From an uncultured Lachnospiraceae bacterium (GTDB taxonomy: Bacteria; Bacillota; Clostridia; Lachnospirales; Lachnospiraceae): DNA of 11,591 bases. The notes beneath the pieces were generated by a model. That model made no database searches. It saw nothing but the letters and a program-made list of their open reading frames with translations, and was not told the origin of the DNA. Position 1 is the first letter of the stretch; every line of letters begins with the position of its first letter. The translations under genes and the position numbers were made by a program. Location of the stretch: contig CAKRTZ010000060.1 in NCBI GenBank assembly GCA_934402515.1, forward strand, positions 1 to 11,591, in the 5' to 3' direction. Positions 5,304-11,591 of this stretch are shown piece after piece.

Positions 5304-6155
5304 TTGGGTATCATTAAGGCAAGCCAGTTAGTATATGAATATATTCGCAGAGACGAAGAAGGCAATGTGGAAGGGATTACCACAGCGGTTGACCATGTGG
5401 ATCTGGACATCGCCCAAGGGCAGTTTATTGCCATTTTGGGGCATAATGGCTCCGGAAAGTCCACTCTTGCCAAGCATATGAATGCCATTTTGTATCCATC
5501 GGAAGGTACCATCTGGGTGGATGGCAAGGATACGACGGAGGAAAAATACCTCTGGGATATCCGCCAGACCGCAGGAATGGTATTCCAGAATCCGGATAAC
5601 CAGATCATCGGACAGATTGTGGAAGAGGATGTGGGTTTCGGACCGGAGAACATGGGAATTCCCACGAAAGAGATCTGGGAACGGGTGGAGGAGAGCCTGA
5701 AAGCAGTAGGCATGTATGAGTACCGTAAGTATTCCCCCAATAAGCTTTCCGGAGGACAGAAACAGAGAGTTTCCATAGCCGGAGTTATTGCCATGCATCC
5801 CAAGTGCATTGTTTTGGACGAACCCACGGCAATGTTAGACCCCAGTGGCCGGAAAGAAGTGATCCGGGCTGTCCGCGCATTAAACGATGTGGAAAAAGTA
5901 ACAGTGATTTTAATCACTCATTATATGGAAGAGATTATTCATGCGGACAAGGCGTTTGTCATGGATAAAGGACATATCGCTATGGAAGGGACACCAAGAG
6001 AGATCTTTTCCCAGGTGGATCAACTGAAGGCATTGCGCCTGGATGTTCCCCAGGTGACACTGCTTGCCCATGAGTTAAAACTAAGCGGTGTGCCTCTGCC
6101 GGACGGTATTTTGACAACAGAAGAATTGGTACAGGCATTACAAGGAGTAAAATAA
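5304..6155 (+). CDS. ecfA1: Energy-coupling factor transporter ATPase EcfA1
   Basis: This is one of the two ABC ATPases that power group II ECF importers of vitamins and transition metals, at the inner face of the membrane with EcfA2 and EcfT. It has 283 residues counted from TTG 5304. Motifs in order are Walker A GHNGSGKST (46-54), Q-loop Q95 (VFQNPDNQ), signature LSGGQKQR (148-155), Walker B CIVLDEPT (D172, E173) and the H-loop H206 (LITHY). The VFQNPDNQ motif is typical of EcfA1. The upstream GTG at 5295 would give MRQLGIIK, but it sits within the Shine-Dalgarno site. The stop overlaps the ecfA2 ATG by one base, so the two subunits are probably translated in step. No substrate-specific S component lies in the window, as expected for a shared module. 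Confidence 0.93.
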   Translation: MGIIKASQLVYEYIRRDEEGNVEGITTAVDHVDLDIAQGQFIAILGHNGSGKSTLAKHMNAILYPSEGTIWVDGKDTTEEKYLWDIRQTAGMVFQNPDNQIIGQIVEEDVGFGPENMGIPTKEIWERVEESLKAVGMYEYRKYSPNKLSGGQKQRVSIAGVIAMHPKCIVLDEPTAMLDPSGRKEVIRAVRALNDVEKVTVILITHYMEEIIHADKAFVMDKGHIAMEGTPREIFSQVDQLKALRLDVPQVTLLAHELKLSGVPLPDGILTTEELVQALQGVK

Positions 6156-7027
6156 TGTCGATTATTGTAGATCATGTGAGTCATGTCTACGAAGCCGACA
6201 CAAATATGGCAGTGAAAGCACTGGATGATGTGAGCCTGGTAATCCAGGACGGGGATTTCATCGGGCTGATCGGACACACCGGATCAGGGAAATCCACACT
6301 GGTTCAGCACTTAAACGGTCTGATGAAAGCCACCTCAGGACATATTTATTATAACGGCGAAGACATAGACGACGATCAATTTCATAAAAAAGAACTGCGA
6401 AGCAAGGTAGGACTGGTATTCCAATATCCGGAGCATCAGCTTTTCGAGGTAGATGTATTCTCCGATGTGTGCTTTGGACCGAAGAATCTGGGACTTAGTC
6501 AGAAAGAAGTACAGCTTTGTGCCTACGAAGCACTGAAACAGGTGGGGCTGGAGGACGAATACTTCTATCAGTCTCCCTTTGACCTCTCCGGAGGCCAGAA
6601 GAGACGGGTGGCAATTGCCGGAGTCCTGGCGATGAAACCGGAAGTGTTGATCCTGGATGAGCCTACAGCCGGCTTAGACCCCAAAGGACGCAGTGAAATC
6701 CTGGAACTGATTTCCTCCTTACGGAAAAAAACAGGAATGACCATTGTGTTGGTAAGCCATAGCATGGACGATGTGGCAGAGTATGTAAACCGTATTGTAG
6801 TCATGGATCATGGCAGAAAAATGTTTGACGATGTACCCCGGGAGGTTTTCCGTCATGTGGAGGAACTGGAATCCATGGGACTGGCTGCCCCCCAGGTCAC
6901 TTACATGATGCATCAGCTGCGCAAAAACGGATTTGATGTGGATCCGGATGCCATCACCATTGAGGAGGCAAAAGAAGAAATTTTGAAGGCATTGGCGGAA
7001 AGACGCCAGAATGCGTGGCAGAAATGA
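6155..7027 (+). CDS. ecfA2: Energy-coupling factor transporter ATPase EcfA2
   Basis: This is the partner ATPase of EcfA1 in the shared ECF energising module. It has 290 residues. Walker A is GHTGSGKST (40-48), the Q-loop is Q90 in VFQYPEHQLFE (the YPEHQLFE form is characteristic of EcfA2), the signature is LSGGQKRR (144-151), Walker B is VLILDEPT (D168, E169) and the H-loop is H202 (VSHSMDD). The C-terminal part (about 220-290) is the extra helical domain that ECF ATPases use to dimerise. The ATG at 6155 shares its A with the ecfA1 stop, and AAGGAG (6142-6147) lies 7 bases upstream. The 3' end overlaps ecfT by 4 bases (ATGA). Confidence 0.95.
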   Translation: MSIIVDHVSHVYEADTNMAVKALDDVSLVIQDGDFIGLIGHTGSGKSTLVQHLNGLMKATSGHIYYNGEDIDDDQFHKKELRSKVGLVFQYPEHQLFEVDVFSDVCFGPKNLGLSQKEVQLCAYEALKQVGLEDEYFYQSPFDLSGGQKRRVAIAGVLAMKPEVLILDEPTAGLDPKGRSEILELISSLRKKTGMTIVLVSHSMDDVAEYVNRIVVMDHGRKMFDDVPREVFRHVEELESMGLAAPQVTYMMHQLRKNGFDVDPDAITIEEAKEEILKALAERRQNAWQK

Positions 7028-7830
7028 TGCGGGATATCACGTTGGGACAGTATTATCAGGCTGATTCCGTCATTCATCGTTTAGACCCCAGAGTGAAACT
7101 GGTGGCCACAATTTTTTATATTATATCTCTGTTCGTTGTGAAAAACTGGGTTGGATATCTGCTGGCATTTCTTTTCCTAGCCTGGATGATTCATTTATCC
7201 CGTGTGCCGGTGAAATTCATGGTCAAGGGAATGAAAGCCATTGTTTTCATTCTGTTGCTAACCGTGGTTTTCAATCTGTTTCTCACACCGGGAGAACCTT
7301 TACTTTCCATTTGGAAACTGACGATTACCAGGGAAGGATTGCAAATCGCTGTGATGATGGCAATTCGATTATCCTTTCTGATTATGGGTTCCTCCCTTAT
7401 GACCCTTACCACCACACCCAATAACCTTACGGATGGTCTGGAAAAACTGATGGGTCCTTTGAAGGTATTGCATGTGCCGGTTCATGAGATTGCCATGATG
7501 ATGTCCATTGCACTACGGTTTATTCCTATTTTAATGGAAGAAACAGACAAGATTATGAAAGCGCAGATTGCCCGAGGCGCAGATTTTGAAAGCGGAAATC
7601 TGGTGAAGAAGGCAAAAAGCATGGTTCCGCTGCTGGTACCCCTGTTTATTTCTGCTTTCCGTAGAGCCAATGATCTGGCCATGGCCATGGAGGCAAGATG
7701 CTACCGCGGCGGGGAACACCGCACCAAAATGAAACCTTTGATTTATCAGAAACGGGATTACATTGCCTATGTGATTCTCTGGGCATATCTGATTGCCGCA
7801 ATCGTGATTGGGAGAGTATTACCGATTTGA
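7024..7830 (+). CDS. ecfT: Energy-coupling factor transmembrane protein EcfT
   Basis: EcfT is the membrane scaffold that links the EcfA1A2 ATPases to interchangeable S components. The 268-residue product begins MMRDITLGQYYQADSVIHRLDPRVKL, the usual family opening. Several hydrophobic segments follow, including ones at about LVATIFYIISLFVV, YLLAFLFLAWMI and AIVFILLLTVVFNLFL, and a last one at YIAYVILWAYLIAAIVIG. Both coupling-helix motifs are present: A-R-G in QIARGADFE and A-R-C-Y-R in MEARCYRGG. I chose ATG 7024, which overlaps the ecfA2 TGA. A GTG at 7015 and the next ATG at 7027 are alternatives differing by 3 or 1 codons. No clear Shine-Dalgarno site is seen, so translation is probably coupled. 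Confidence 0.95.
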   Translation: MMRDITLGQYYQADSVIHRLDPRVKLVATIFYIISLFVVKNWVGYLLAFLFLAWMIHLSRVPVKFMVKGMKAIVFILLLTVVFNLFLTPGEPLLSIWKLTITREGLQIAVMMAIRLSFLIMGSSLMTLTTTPNNLTDGLEKLMGPLKVLHVPVHEIAMMMSIALRFIPILMEETDKIMKAQIARGADFESGNLVKKAKSMVPLLVPLFISAFRRANDLAMAMEARCYRGGEHRTKMKPLIYQKRDYIAYVILWAYLIAAIVIGRVLPI

Positions 7831-8624
7831 AGCGAATTAAACTGACCGTGGCCTATGATGGAACCAATTACCACGGTTTTCAGGATCAGAATAATGGAAC
7901 TACCATTGAGGGAGAACTGAAAAAGGCAATTCGGTCCCTTCTTGGAAAGGAAACCGAGGTCATTGGAGCCAGCCGAACGGATGCAGGAGTACATGCCCGG
8001 TGCAATGTGGCGGTTTTTGATACGGAGGCGAGAATGCCGGCGGACAAATATGCCTATGCGTTGAACCAGCGTCTGCCGGAGGACATCCGCATCCAGAAAT
8101 CCGAGGAAGCAGCATCCGATTTTCACCCCAGACACTGTCATAGTCTGAAAACCTACGAATATCATATTTTAAACCGGGAATTTCCCGATCCCACCAGAAC
8201 CCGTTATGCACATTTTACCTATGTTCCTTTAAATGTGACCAGAATGCAGCAGGCAGCAAAGTATCTGGCAGGAACCTATGATTTTAAAAGTTTCTGCAGT
8301 GTGCATACCCAGGCAGAAACCACGGTGCGTACCGTTACTGCCTGCGAGGTGACAGCAGATCAGGATGAAATTATAATAAAAGTACAGGGAACCGGTTTCC
8401 TGTATAATATGGTAAGAATCATCGCCGGTACACTGATGGAAGTGGGTGCCGGAAAAAGGGAACCGGAACAGATTCCCATGATTTTAGAAGCAAAGGATCG
8501 CAAGGCGGCAGGCCCTACAGCCCCCGCCTGCGGCTTAATGCTTGTGCAGTATGAACTGTTACAGGATACTGCACCGATACAAGTTGATACAACAAAAGAG
8601 GGAGGACAAGAAAATGAGTATTAG
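7827..8624 (+). CDS. truA: tRNA pseudouridine(38-40) synthase TruA
   Basis: TruA isomerises uridines 38-40 in the anticodon arm of many tRNAs. It has 265 residues, a normal length. The opening MKRIKLTVAYDGTNYHGFQ-Q is standard. The catalytic aspartate is D52 in GASRTDAGVHA, followed by N-Q-R-L-P-E-D-I, H-P-R motifs (FHPR), KTYEYHI, the DFKSFC block and the C-terminal GTGFLYNMVRIIAGTL. The conserved N-terminus requires a TTG start at 7827, which overlaps the ecfT stop (TTGA). GGAGAG at 7811-7816 lies 10 bases upstream. The frame is open further upstream, but that part lies inside ecfT and is not conserved-looking. The last 11 bases overlap the next gene. Confidence 0.95.
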   Translation: MKRIKLTVAYDGTNYHGFQDQNNGTTIEGELKKAIRSLLGKETEVIGASRTDAGVHARCNVAVFDTEARMPADKYAYALNQRLPEDIRIQKSEEAASDFHPRHCHSLKTYEYHILNREFPDPTRTRYAHFTYVPLNVTRMQQAAKYLAGTYDFKSFCSVHTQAETTVRTVTACEVTADQDEIIIKVQGTGFLYNMVRIIAGTLMEVGAGKREPEQIPMILEAKDRKAAGPTAPACGLMLVQYELLQDTAPIQVDTTKEGGQENEY

Positions 8625-10353
8625 CTATGATCCAATGACCGGCGAACCCATCGAAAAACCGGATGAGCCTGTCATCAATGAAACCCCGGCAGAGGAGACC
8701 CCCGTGCAGGAGGCACCTGCAGAAGAGGCTCCGGCAGAGGAGACACCTGCACAGGAGATCATCGGTTACGATCCCCAGACAGGTGAACCGATTTACGGAG
8801 AGGCAGCACCGAAACAGATTACCGGCTACGATTCTGAAACCGGAGCCCCCATTTACGGAGAGACGGCAGAGCAGATACAGACCGGATTTGATCCCCAGAC
8901 CGGAGATCCTGTTTACGGAAACACAACCGGAGATGCACCTCAGTTTGATACACCGAAGAAGAAATTCCCGGTATGGACACTGATTGTGGCAGCGATTGTA
9001 GTGCTGGTTGTTGTTCTGGGTGTTGTAGTTGTAAAGGCATTTGGCGGCGGAACCAATGTGAAGATCGCGACTGCGATTGCAAACACCTGTGAACTCAGTC
9101 CACTGATGAAGGAGATGCAGTATACAGATCTGGTAAAAGACGGCGAGTTTACCCTGGGAATCGGCGTGAATGTAGAGAACATGGACTACAGCTATTATGA
9201 TGAGCTGGAAGGAATGGGTGTTGATATGCAGCTTGCTGCAAACACCGGCAAAGGCACCTATGGCTTAAACGGCACATTTAAATGGGATGCCTATGACTTA
9301 GATCTCGGCTTTGAGTCCTATATGGATAAAAAAGAACTGGCACTGGCAGTTCCCGAACTTGCTGACTACACCTTTGTATACAATTTTACAGAGGATAAAG
9401 ACGGTTTCCTGGTGGATGCCATGGGTGACGATGGTGTTGAACAGCTGGATACACTGTTACAGTGGGTAACCAGTCGTGATAACAGTAAGCAGAATGAAAA
9501 GATGGCTGCTGACCTGGCGAAAGCACTTTCCGAGAACTTCAAGACCTGGAAGTTTGAATCCGGAAAGAGTCAGGATTATGAAGTAAATGGTAAAAAGCAT
9601 GGCTGCAAAGCATACACCATCACAGTGACCGATGACATGCTGCTTGATATGTTAGAGTCTGTTATGGATGTCTATGATGAGTACTTTGAAGCCCAGCAGA
9701 AGGAAATGGAAGATTTATTTGATACCTTAGGCGACGATTTTGATGTTGACTTAAGTGACATGGATCTGAACGATTCCTTCAAAGAGCTGAAGAGTGCCCT
9801 GAAAGATATGCCGGATATAGATCTGACCCTGTATCTGTACAAAAACCAGCTGGCAGCCGTTGTAGTAGACGACGATGAGGATGACCTGACCGCGGAATTA
9901 CAGATCAAAGGCGGCGATTACCCCATGCAGAACTGGGAAGCAACCCTTGAAGTTGACAGAGATGATTTTTCTATTACAAAGACCGGAAAAACAAAGGGCA
10001 GCGTAGAGCAGAACGAAATCGAAGTAGACGGACTGGATGCAACCATCGAATGGACTTATGACTCCAAGAGCGGAGACATGACCATGGATCTGGGAGCGGA
10101 TGATGTGAAGTTCAGCGTGGAAGGAAATGTAAAGAAATCCTCCAATGAACTGATACTTACCTTTGACAGCCTGAAATATAAGGATTCCTATTATGATGAA
10201 TCCATGGAATTTTCAGGTTACATGAGTATCAATAGCAAAGCATCCATTTCCAAACCTTCTTATAAAGAGTTTGATCTGGGTAATGCGGACGAGGACGATT
10301 ACATGGATCTCTATGATGACATTCAGGATGCTCTGACGGATATACTGTATTAA
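8614..10353 (+). CDS. Single-pass membrane protein with YDPxTGxPIYG repeats, function unknown
   Basis: I do not recognise a named family. It has 579 residues. N-terminal region: one degenerate unit YDPMTGEPI at 5-13, a Pro/Glu-rich linker (about 20-49), then three units starting at 52, 72 and 92 (YDPQTGEPIYGE, YDSETGAPIYGE, FDPQTGDPVYGN), an exact 20-residue period. PKKK at 114-117 precedes one transmembrane helix (about 120-141), so the repeats should be inside and the C-terminal part (about 145-579) outside. That part is acidic (D/E clusters near 355-390 and 419-424), looks beta-rich, and has the protein's only two cysteines, C159 and C331, which might form a disulfide. GAGGGAGG (8598-8605) lies 8 bases before the ATG. 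The start overlaps truA by 11 bases, so it is probably in the ecf-truA transcript. An in-frame ATG at 8542 lies inside truA and is rejected. Confidence 0.88.
   Translation: MSISYDPMTGEPIEKPDEPVINETPAEETPVQEAPAEEAPAEETPAQEIIGYDPQTGEPIYGEAAPKQITGYDSETGAPIYGETAEQIQTGFDPQTGDPVYGNTTGDAPQFDTPKKKFPVWTLIVAAIVVLVVVLGVVVVKAFGGGTNVKIATAIANTCELSPLMKEMQYTDLVKDGEFTLGIGVNVENMDYSYYDELEGMGVDMQLAANTGKGTYGLNGTFKWDAYDLDLGFESYMDKKELALAVPELADYTFVYNFTEDKDGFLVDAMGDDGVEQLDTLLQWVTSRDNSKQNEKMAADLAKALSENFKTWKFESGKSQDYEVNGKKHGCKAYTITVTDDMLLDMLESVMDVYDEYFEAQQKEMEDLFDTLGDDFDVDLSDMDLNDSFKELKSALKDMPDIDLTLYLYKNQLAAVVVDDDEDDLTAELQIKGGDYPMQNWEATLEVDRDDFSITKTGKTKGSVEQNEIEVDGLDATIEWTYDSKSGDMTMDLGADDVKFSVEGNVKKSSNELILTFDSLKYKDSYYDESMEFSGYMSINSKASISKPSYKEFDLGNADEDDYMDLYDDIQDALTDILY
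8767..8922 (+). repeat. Three 60-base tandem repeats encoding YDPxTGxPIYGE units
   Basis: Units begin at 8767, 8827 and 8887, each 60 bases apart (20 codons). The conserved core is Y/F-D-x-x-T-G-x-P-I/V-Y-G. The DNA is also similar between units (for example GATCCCCAGAC in units one and three). A fourth, degenerate unit is encoded near 8626-8652. Confidence 0.85.
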
Positions 10354-10385
10354 AACAGAATAGGGCAAATTCGGAAACTTTCTGC

Positions 10386-10414
10386 TTGACAGCCCTAAAC
10401 CTGCATTATATAAT
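10386..10414 (+). promoter_or_regulatory. Perfect consensus sigma-A promoter for rplM-rpsI
   Basis: TTGACA (10386-10391), a spacer of exactly 17 bases and TATAAT (10409-10414) match the consensus at all 12 positions. Transcription would start near 10421. The leader is then about 169 bases. Confidence 0.88.
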
Positions 10415-10420
10415 AGATAA

Positions 10421-10577
10421 CTGTGACAATGTTTCATGATGTTTTACCAAAGCCCCGGTAAGACATTGGAAATAGAGAACAAAAGCCGGTTTTGAGGAAT
10501 CTGGATGCAGCCCGGACATCTGCAGAGAGAGGAACGAAGAACCACAAAGTGAGGAAAGTCTATACAGACTCAATTTT
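10421..10577 (+). ncRNA. rplM leader with stem-loops, candidate ribosomal-protein leader
   Basis: The roughly 170-base untranslated leader can form an 11-bp hairpin, 10438-10448 with 10457-10467 (loop AAAGCCCC). CAATGTTT (10427-10434) could instead pair with AGACATTG (10461-10468), which is mutually exclusive with the first stem. Near the ribosome site, AGTCT and AGACT pair around ATAC. An L13 leader RNA is known upstream of rplM in Firmicutes. I cannot confirm a match to that motif by eye, so the family assignment is inference. Confidence 0.4.
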
Positions 10578-10589
10578 GGAGGAAATGCA

Positions 10590-11018
10590 ATGAAAACATT
10601 TATGGCAAGCCCCGCTACCATTGATAGAAAATGGTATGTAGTTGATGCTACTGATATGACTCTCGGACGTTTAGCTTCCGAAGTTGCAAAAGTTTTAAGA
10701 GGAAAGAACAAAGCGATCTTTACGCCCCACATGGATTGTGGCGATTATGTAATCGTAGTAAATGCTGCAAAAGTTAAAGTTACCGGTAGAAAGTTAGACC
10801 AGAAGGTTTACTACCATCACTCTGATTATGTAGGTGGTATGAAAGAAGCTACTTTAAGAGAGATGCTGGCAAAGAAACCTGAGAAGGTCATCGAGTTAGC
10901 TGTAAAAGGAATGCTTCCCAAGGGACCTTTAGGAAGACAGATGTTCACCAAACTTCATGTATACGCAGGACCTGAGCATGAGCAGGCAGCTCAGAAACCT
11001 GAAGTATTAACATTTTAA
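10590..11018 (+). CDS. rplM: 50S ribosomal protein L13
   Basis: L13 is an early-assembling 50S protein that binds 23S rRNA. The 142-residue length is typical. Family features in order are MKTFMASPATIDRKWYVVDA, TLGRLASEVAKVLRGKNKAIFTPHMDCGDYVIVVNA, the G-R-K-L-D-Q-K-Y-Y-H-S motif, AVKGMLPKGPLGRQMFTKLHVYAG-EH and the short tail KPEVLTF. GGAGG at 10578-10582 lies 7 bases before the ATG. It is transcribed with rpsI (28 bases apart) from its own consensus promoter. In many Firmicutes it follows truA directly; here the unknown repeat protein gene lies between them. Confidence 0.98.
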   Translation: MKTFMASPATIDRKWYVVDATDMTLGRLASEVAKVLRGKNKAIFTPHMDCGDYVIVVNAAKVKVTGRKLDQKVYYHHSDYVGGMKEATLREMLAKKPEKVIELAVKGMLPKGPLGRQMFTKLHVYAGPEHEQAAQKPEVLTF

Positions 11019-11046
11019 TTAGAGGGACTGAAAGGAGAAAATTAAA

Positions 11047-11442
11047 ATGGCTAACAAAGCAAGATACTACGGAACAGGTAGAAGAAAAAGTTCAGTTGCC
11101 AGAGTATACTTAGTACCGGGCAAAGGAAATATTACAATCAATAAGAGAGGTATTGACGAGTATTTTGGTCTTGAGACCTTAAAAGTTATCGTTCGTCAGC
11201 CCCTCGTAGCTACTGACAATGCAGAGAAATTCGATGTACTGGTTAATGTACGCGGTGGTGGTACTACCGGTCAGGCAGGAGCAATCCGTCACGGTGTTGC
11301 AAGAGCATTACTGCAGGTTGATGCAGAGTACAGACCCGTCCTGAAAAAGGCTGGTTTCCTGACTCGTGATCCTCGTATGAAAGAGCGTAAGAAGTACGGT
11401 CTCAAGGCAGCACGTCGTGCACCGCAGTTCAGCAAGCGATAA
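11047..11442 (+). CDS. rpsI: 30S ribosomal protein S9
   Basis: S9 sits in the head of the small subunit, and its basic tail reaches the P-site tRNA. It has 131 residues. Hallmarks are YYGTGRRKSSVARVYLVPGKGNITIN, VRGGGTTGQAGAIRHGVARALL, then LTRDPRMKERKKYGLKAARRAPQFSKR. The terminal S-K-R, which contacts the tRNA, is intact. AAGGAGA (11032-11038) lies 8 bases before the ATG. It is the last gene of the rplM-rpsI operon and is followed after about 20 bases by a strong terminator. Confidence 0.98.
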   Translation: MANKARYYGTGRRKSSVARVYLVPGKGNITINKRGIDEYFGLETLKVIVRQPLVATDNAEKFDVLVNVRGGGTTGQAGAIRHGVARALLQVDAEYRPVLKKAGFLTRDPRMKERKKYGLKAARRAPQFSKR

Positions 11443-11461
11443 TCTACAACTTAAAAATGCT

Positions 11462-11498
11462 AAAAAAGCCCGGAAATACGCCATTTTCCGGGCTTTTT
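11462..11498 (+). terminator. Rho-independent terminator of rplM-rpsI
   Basis: GCCCGGAAA (11468-11476) pairs perfectly with TTTCCGGGC (11485-11493) around an 8-base loop, flanked by an upstream A-run and downstream TTTTT (11494-11498). The flanking A and T runs extend the stem and make it potentially bidirectional. Confidence 0.93.
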
Positions 11499-11505
11499 CT
11501 ATGCC

Positions 11506-11591
11506 GTGCGCCTGGCGGCGCACGTTTCTAACGGGTTAAAGTCCCGAATCCACCCGGTAGTGGGAAGGATATAGCCGAAGGCAAGGGTGTC
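11506..11591 (+). mobile_element. Group II intron, 5' end (likely group IIC), truncated by window edge
   Basis: From 11506 the sequence begins GTGCG, the group II intron 5' consensus, and continues with features of domain I. These are a first hairpin GTGCGCC-TGGC-GGCGCAC (11506-11523), the CGGG/CCCG stem flanking TTAAAGT, a CCAC/GTGG stem, a GCC-GAA-GGC stem and then GCAAGGGTGTC at the window end. From memory, the AGTCCCGAA and GCAAGGGTGTC blocks also occur in the well-studied Oceanobacillus iheyensis group IIC intron. The junction lies 12 bases after the rpsI terminator stem, and group IIC introns characteristically insert just downstream of terminator hairpins. The reverse transcriptase/maturase and the 3' end would be beyond the window, so completeness is unknown. 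Confidence 0.75.

Noticed and set aside
5261..5917. 218-codon open frame on the minus strand opposite ecfA1
   Set aside because: It mirrors the conserved ATPase motifs, has no recognisable product, and runs over the divergent promoter region.
7698..7826. Upstream extension of truA to an in-frame ATG at 7698
   Set aside because: It would lie inside ecfT, and the extra residues are not TruA-like. The conserved N-terminus begins at TTG 7827.
8663..8983. Arg/His-rich frame in the +2 register of the repeat protein
   Set aside because: It is a by-product of the repetitive P/E and YDP codons. It has no ribosome site and is nested in the real gene.
10361..10397. TAGGGC/GCCCTA inverted repeat as a terminator after the repeat protein gene
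   Set aside because: There are only 6 pairs with a loop of 25 bases, no T-run, and overlap with the rplM promoter. I see no convincing terminator there.
10429..10461. Ten-codon ATG frame at the start of the rplM leader
   Set aside because: There is no Shine-Dalgarno site, it starts within a few bases of the predicted transcript start, and the sequence is better explained by the stem-loop.
1..11591. tRNA genes, rRNA genes, CRISPR arrays, insertion sequences, toxin-antitoxin or defence genes
   Set aside because: I saw none on either strand apart from the intron end at the right edge. The direct repeats present are too few or protein-coding.

Overview
The window is a stretch of a Gram-positive, Clostridia-type chromosome, most likely Lachnospiraceae. 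The reasons are AAGGAGG-type Shine-Dalgarno sites, TTGACA/TATAAT-like promoters, a Cys4 (zinc) adenylate kinase, a long L17 with a central insertion, and the Firmicutes gene order adk-map-infA-rpmJ-rpsM-rpsK-rpsD-rpoA-rplQ-ecfA1-ecfA2-ecfT-truA-rplM-rpsI. The family-level placement is inference; I could not run a search.

Layout. Positions 1-1374 hold the end of the spc-type block: the 3' half of adk, then map and infA. A promoter with a full extended -10 box sits in the infA-rpmJ gap and probably drives rpmJ (1446-1559) and the alpha block rpsM, rpsK, rpsD, rpoA, rplQ (1848-5052). The 288 bases between rpmJ and rpsM code for no recognisable protein but are rich in stem-loops and contain a very short reading frame behind a strong Shine-Dalgarno site. 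Further stem-loops lie before rpsD and rpoA, and a partly duplicated element lies between rpoA and rplQ. Downstream of rplQ a small gene on the minus strand (48 codons) converges on rplQ over a shared 12-bp hairpin. Its promoter overlaps that of the ecf operon on the plus strand. Positions 5304-10353 form a tightly packed, overlapping set: two energy-coupling-factor ATPases, the EcfT membrane protein, pseudouridine synthase TruA, and a single-pass membrane protein of unknown function with YDPxTGxPIYG repeats. A perfect TTGACA-N17-TATAAT promoter and a roughly 170-base leader then precede rplM-rpsI, which end at a strong intrinsic terminator.

The last 86 bases (from 11506) look like the 5' end of a group II intron, probably group IIC. 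It is inserted just after the rpsI terminator and runs off the window.

Functionally this is core growth machinery: ribosomal proteins of both subunits, IF1, RNA polymerase alpha, nascent-protein maturation (map), tRNA modification (truA) and vitamin/metal uptake energised by EcfA1A2T. The non-routine parts are the antisense membrane microprotein, the repeat membrane protein inserted between truA and rplM, the structured non-coding gaps and the intron end. I see no evidence of a complete novel system such as defence, CRISPR or a biosynthetic cluster.
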